Below, piece by piece: positions 54,891 through 60,000 of a stretch of 60,000 nucleotides of DNA. The notes beneath the pieces are model-generated. The model ran no database searches. It was given only the letters and a program-made list of their open reading frames with translations, and was not told where the DNA came from. The translations under genes were made by a program, and so were the position numbers. The first letter of the stretch is position 1, and each line of letters begins with the position of its first letter. Origin of the DNA: Tubiluchus corallicola (Eukaryota; Priapulida; Priapulimorpha; Priapulimorphida; Tubiluchidae); assembly GCA_030141605.1 (NCBI GenBank), contig JAQGDQ010000007.1:795173-855172 (forward strand), in the 5' to 3' direction.

Positions 54891-57750
54891 ACCAAAACTG
54901 GTGAACAAATTGCTTTAATTTCATCAAACGAAATTCTACAACATGAAAACAACAGCATGGTCGCATGCACATTACTTTCGTCAATATGTATTTATTTATT
55001 TATACATTCTTTGTGTATAATCTTTATAGCAGTTGTTATACTCATACAAGTATCATAATGTACAACTGAAACGATTATTTAAGTTACCATATCACATAAA
55101 AGCATGCATCAAAATTGTTTTGAAAATTCGGAAATATGTAATTCCGCCTATGCTTCAAAAGAAAATAACAAAAAAATAGTGTCATAGGACCTTTAACCAG
55201 TTAAAATTAATTGATGTTATTTCAGAGTAATTAAGTTTTGTCAGCGGTTCATTTTTTCAAGTTAGGCCTAATTAGGGTTAATATGCTGCTATGCTGATAA
55301 AATCTTTCAAAACGAATCTGCATGGACTTCTGCATAAATGATGTGGAAATAGTATTACATTTGTATAGTCCCAATTTTCCTACAATTATAACTTGATATG
55401 ACGTGTCATACTAAATAATATTGGAATTTTATGGAGCACTATTATTTGGTATGCTTACAGCATTAATTTTGCTGGTCACCTGGTAGAAATCGTTTAGCTA
55501 TCAAAACTAATGAGGACAGTAGTAAAAAATGTTGCAAGCATTAATTTATTTGCTGAAAAAAACTTCTTAATTTCGTGTAAAATGAGCTTATGTTATATTA
55601 GAGCTGGCTCCCTGTTAAGAGATAAAGCCTGATAATCATTTCTACTAAATTAATTTGGTGTTACTAAATTTTTCAGTCCGATACTACAGTCCTATCTTAT
55701 CCAACTACTACTAGCTACTAGAATGTATTCAGCTAGAGAGCCTCAAAATACGCCTATATAAGAAAAATGTATGGACCTAGTAAATCAAAATGAGATGCGG
55801 TCTAAAAATTATAAGATGCGTCTTATTGTCCTTTAATTATCACGTAGGCCTGTGTATTTGACTATTTTGGTAATCTGTCCGTGAATATTTTGACTTATTT
55901 TTACCATAATTACCCATAGATGCCGCTGGTCTCGTTAAGAAGACCCAGATTCGCCATGATGTTGTATGTAAATTTTAACGAAGTGTAAAGCTGTGTAAGT
56001 TTCGTTGTTAATTAGTTCGGCAGGAATTAACAAATTTCATATTTGATGAAGCGTGTATGATACAGAGAATACGCTGTTGTTATTAGTAGAATAAAAAACG
56101 TAAATTGATTAATTTCGTGACGTAGAGTCGTTGAGACTGCATTGCGTTACACCGTATCGATACCTACTAAGTAATAGTAAATACTAAAAATATTTGCGGG
56201 AGACTTATAACAGTTGGTGTTACCACGTAATACCACGTAGATATTGTTAAATTTAATAGATACTTTGGCAAGCTACTCATTGCGTAAGAACTAATTACAA
56301 CCGACATTTTCCATTTTAGTTAACCTCACAACTTTCACGTAAGATATGCACACTACTACTAGTTTGGTTTAAATAGTTTTCGACTGCTAAGTAAGTGTTA
56401 GAGTGTCAGTAGTGTGTTTAGGATTGAGGCTAAATGTACGCTGACTTATTTGCAAGTTACAAATACAAGTATTAAAAGAGTATAAGGCTTGAAAAATTTG
56501 TAGATTGATCTATTTTAGGTTTTTCCCTTTTTGCTTAAAAGGAATTGATCTTCTGTCACTCGAAAATTGTGAAATTAAACAGTATGCAATTGGTACATTT
56601 GCTTATAGTAGCTGAAGCAACCCAAGCAAGTATATACTTATTTTGAATAGCTGTTTACAAAATCTAGTCATATGGGCAAAAAGTGGCATGTTGAGTTCTT
56701 GTCACACCGGATGGTGACCGTGAAACCGGTCTTTGACCCATAAAATAAGCAACTTCTCGATGATAATGACTAAGTTCTTCAAAGATCATGACAAAAAAGA
56801 GAAAGAACTCTTCAACACTGTCCACTGGCTTTTTCCTCGCTGTCTCTACAATCCCTATGAATGTAGTTACATTGTATTAAGTGTAATGCAGACGTGTACA
56901 AAGAAGTCCGAAATATAGCTTGATGCAAGTACAATGACACCACATATATATATATATATATATAAAGACTAGCATGATGGAGCAACGGTCATAATATGAC
57001 TACAGTATCCGAACCACGCCCATATTTTGCATTTCTATGGCAGTCTATCTTTTATGAGATCTTGCTGCGATGACATTAAGCCTGCTCAAAATTTTTCTGC
57101 AGCCATGAAGACGTTGAAGACTATAATGCATCCTTAGCTATTTCAAGTGCACTGTTGTGAAGATCTGGAAGACCTCGCAGCAATCTGACTGAGGGTTGTA
57201 GCGAGGTCTTCCGTCAGTATGACCGGGGTTTAGAATCCAATCCAAATGAGACAGTTTATCAAAATTGAAGTGAATGTAGTACTTAGTGGATAATACAATG
57301 GTCAATAAAAAAGTGTAATCTGTAAATTTATGCAAAGCTTGTATCAAAGGAAAAGTTGATATCTTAAGGGGATTGACATACAAACTTGGCAAACTTTGAA
57401 TAACTTATATTTGACATTTAACCTATATTAGATTATGGTGTCATATGGTGGTTAGTAATAATAGTTAGTAGGTGATTAGTAAATAATTCTTCTTAGTAAA
57501 GAAAAATGGGTAAACATACAAAGCTTGAAGCTACAAGAGATGTTAACTGATGCAGTTTAGGTCACTAGTCGTAAAATTATAATTTATAATGAATGCTAAT
57601 GGGAAACTTTGCAAAGTCAAAGGACAATTACGAACTAACCATGATTTGTAAGATAAAAACTGGATTAGTCCTGAGCAAGCTGTAAGCATTGTTAATTGAT
57701 TTATTAATTGGATGGGAACGATAGACGATTAAGTACCCAAGATCAAAATA

Positions 57751-58737
57751 CAGTAGGCACTGCTTAATAGACTCACTTTGGGACTGAAGTGTTTTGACCC
57801 AATTAACTGACTGAATCTATTAACCGAAGGGTGTAGTATTACTGCTATAGAAGTATGGGTCATCAACTTAGTATACCCTGCAAAGGTTTTTAATGAATTT
57901 TAGAATTGAAGTAATGTGCATTCTTTTGTGCAGTTAAAAGTTTTTAAAAAAATATTTATTTAAGTGACTTAATAATAAAATAAAAAGCATACTTTTGTAA
58001 ATCGCATAGGTCTGTTTATTTGCAAAAAAATCATTCAAAAGTTGGCTGCTTCATTTTCTCATGAAGAAGTTGGTTCATAAAGTTCTCATAATTATAAAAA
58101 CGTTGAAAATCTGTTGCTGTGTGATGCACGTATTCTCGTAAAACATTTTGTGCTTGGCGTGCTTGAGCTGCAGTTGGCTGTACCCTTGTTTCCTCACAAG
58201 TGAATTCGTTACTCTCTGTAGTTTATCTTAGCTCCCGCTTGCTATGCTGATTACTGAACCTGTATGATGATCCATGACTCTTAACCGATTAAGTGTGAAA
58301 GTGCGATTTTCAACGAGAGGTTCAAAAGGAGACTGCTAGACAAGTGATCAAATGTTTAGCTTCCAGAAATTTTTGATTAACAAGGTTAATTGCAGTGGAC
58401 GGATGGGTAATAGTTTCAAAGCAAAACAGCTACGCTAGCATATTTGTACATGGTAAACGTACCTGTTTACAAACAAAACGTAATTGTTTCTACGTATATT
58501 ATGGAGCACAAAAGTGAATTAAGATGACATAAAAGTAGGAAAAGCTCATTGGTCACGCAAAGGTGTCTTATTTAAGCACCTGAAGTAAAAATACTGAGTC
58601 AATTATGCGCAGTTATTTGAGTCAGTTGTCAAAATTTTTTATAGATATTTGAACAGGAGCGGGCTCGTACCAGGTGTTTTTGAGTTGATTAAGCGATTAA
58701 GTCTATTAATCGTGAGTAATAAACAGCGCTTATATTG
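57751..58737 (-). mobile_element. Tigger/pogo-like DNA transposon remnant
   Basis: The left end, preceded by TA, reads CAGTAGGCACTGCTTAATAG, then ACTCAC. The right end in reverse complement reads CAATATAAGCGCTGTTTATTA, then CTCAC, a gapped but clear terminal match. Near the left side a minus-strand frame ending at 58031 reads TRVQPTAAQARQAQNVLREY, then FYNYENFMNQLLHEKMKQPTFE with its stop, which looks like a Tigger/pogo transposase C-terminus. At 987 bp most of the transposase is gone. Confidence 0.65.
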
Positions 58738-60000
58738 TTTTGTAGCTAGCATTATTGAATTACTGAAGTACTGAATGAAGCAGAAGGTTTAGAAACTGTC
58801 AGCATGGGTTTATCATGAACAGCTAACGCTATTGAACTGTTATAAGAGCTACATATATTTTCAATATATAGTTTGCTAATGATTTATATAGATTAACTGC
58901 TGAATGATCTGTGGTAAACCTTAACTGCAATTGCACTGTTATCTTTTAAGCTTCATCAACAGTTCAAGGTTGAATACATAGCTGAATAAGTTTAAAGTTG
59001 AATGGGCATCTTTAAGTATGCTCAAACTACTTGTTGTTTCACAGATTGTGATACATGTAGTACATTCTTATAATAAATGCTAAAGCAAACCGTAGACACT
59101 ATTCTAAATTGTTTAAGTTTCAACGACTGCTAGATTTGATTATACAGATAATCATTGACTTCTTGACTACTTGTGGCTTGACTGAATAAGTGGATGGGTG
59201 ACCTTTGGAAGCTTAGTACGTTTCTAATATAATATAAATCCAGTGGAGTAGGATAATTGAAGGACGCCACTACTTGTTGTTTGCATGCTGCTACTCAGTG
59301 TCTGCTTGTAGCAAAATATCATATGTATTTAGTGATGCGGATTTCTAAGTGGAAACACCGGTTTCAGTAATGAACTCAAACGATTAATAGTTTAAATGTC
59401 AGCATGATGCTGCTAGGCTTGCAAGCTGCCATAAACAGGCAGATTATATGATATTCATACAGGGTGCTTAATAAGTTCCTCAGTAGACAATACATAGCTA
59501 ATAGGGCTGTAACAATACATTTACGTCATGATGCAATATATATCATACTAAGTTTGCAGTACTATACCTATGATACACTTGAGTTAATGTTTGCAGGTTT
59601 TATAAAAAAACTAGGTTAAGCTGTTGATAATAAATGTTTAACATATTTTATCAACCAACAGTTTTAGGATTGCTAAATACTATAGTATCTTGACAAACTG
59701 ATTTTTATTTATTACTTTTATAATGTGCTGGCTACTGTTTGCATCGTAAGCCAGCAGAAAAGCAAAACATCTCTACTTTAGGTGTACAAGTTGCTTTCTT
59801 TTTTTATTCACTTTTGCCATGTCACCGGTTTATATGTGAAACAACTTAATTAGCTTACTACAGATTAAACACCTTGCATTTTCAACTGCTTAGGCTGCCA
59901 GCATTGCCTGTCCTGTTGACTGTACTGATTGATACATATCTACATTACACTCTACAGCTGCGGTTTGAATGACTTCACATCATTTTTATCAGCATATGCT
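58738..60000. other. Terminal region of the window
   Basis: AT-rich DNA without a recognisable exon. TAGGGCTGTAACAATACA at 59502 resembles the outer end of hAT-type elements, but no partner end was found before the window stops. Confidence 0.4.

Larger units (their letters stand above)
51424..57750. other. Long downstream region without a confident gene
   Basis: This 6.3 kb holds the receptor 3' UTR (length unknown) and AT-rich DNA. Besides the elements at 52489-52676 and 54790-54890, there is an (AT)n run at about 56943-56962. A 61-codon frame at 56733-56918 is unusually free of A/T runs, but I do not recognise it and see no supporting splice sites. Confidence 0.5.

Overview
This is a 60 kb piece of an AT-rich, intron-rich animal genome. 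GT-AG introns mostly run from about 0.3 to 3 kb. DNA transposons, LINE and tRNA-derived SINE remnants and foldback elements fill the gaps. There is nothing prokaryotic: no operons, no CRISPR array and no rRNA operon. The gene content (a testis-type TSSK kinase, CFAP97D2-like, SAMD15-like, NKAIN, MMAA and a CUB/LDLa receptor) fits an invertebrate metazoan. A tunicate or other invertebrate deuterostome seems plausible, but the phylum cannot be fixed from sequence reading alone.

Layout. (1) 1-3395: gene-poor DNA with a 373 bp inverted-repeat element and a foldback minisatellite. (2) 3396-16518: three genes whose families are sperm or cilium linked. SAMD15-like (+, 3396-4415) converges on a TSSK-type kinase (-, 10819-5442). 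The kinase is head-to-head, 291 bp apart, with a CFAP97D2-like axonemal gene (+, 11111-16518). The gap between the two holds a full match to the RFX X-box consensus. (3) 16519-21590: two foldback MITEs and a decayed 2.3 kb piggyBac element with both terminal repeats. (4) 21591-29877 (-): an NKAIN gene. Its four-helix core is conventional, but its last exon adds about 600 residues of proline-, serine- and arginine-rich cytoplasmic tail. (5) 29878-34124: intergenic DNA with a CR1-like LINE remnant and a perfect CRE. (6) 34125-35300 (+): MMAA, the mitochondrial G-protein chaperone of methylmalonyl-CoA mutase, with an intronless coding region behind a 5' UTR intron. (7) 35301-43369: intergenic DNA with an intact hAT-type MITE (8 bp target duplication), a tRNA-like SINE, a foldback element and a telomere-like array between inverted repeats. 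(8) 43370-51423 (+): a six-exon CUB-LDLa-transmembrane receptor with MIG-13-like architecture; intron 1 holds a 68 bp near-perfect palindrome. (9) 51424-60000: no confident gene; a second copy of the 40.6 kb foldback family, a 5S/tRNA-like fragment and a Tigger/pogo-like transposon remnant.

All exon junctions given here were placed by hand from splice consensus, reading-frame phase and protein-family continuity. In all five spliced genes the phases close exactly, and each ends in a single stop codon. Family names rest on remembered family motifs, not on a database search. The two points most worth following up are the X-box promoter shared by the kinase and the CFAP97D2-like gene inside a three-gene sperm-type neighbourhood, and the very long adaptor-like tail on NKAIN.
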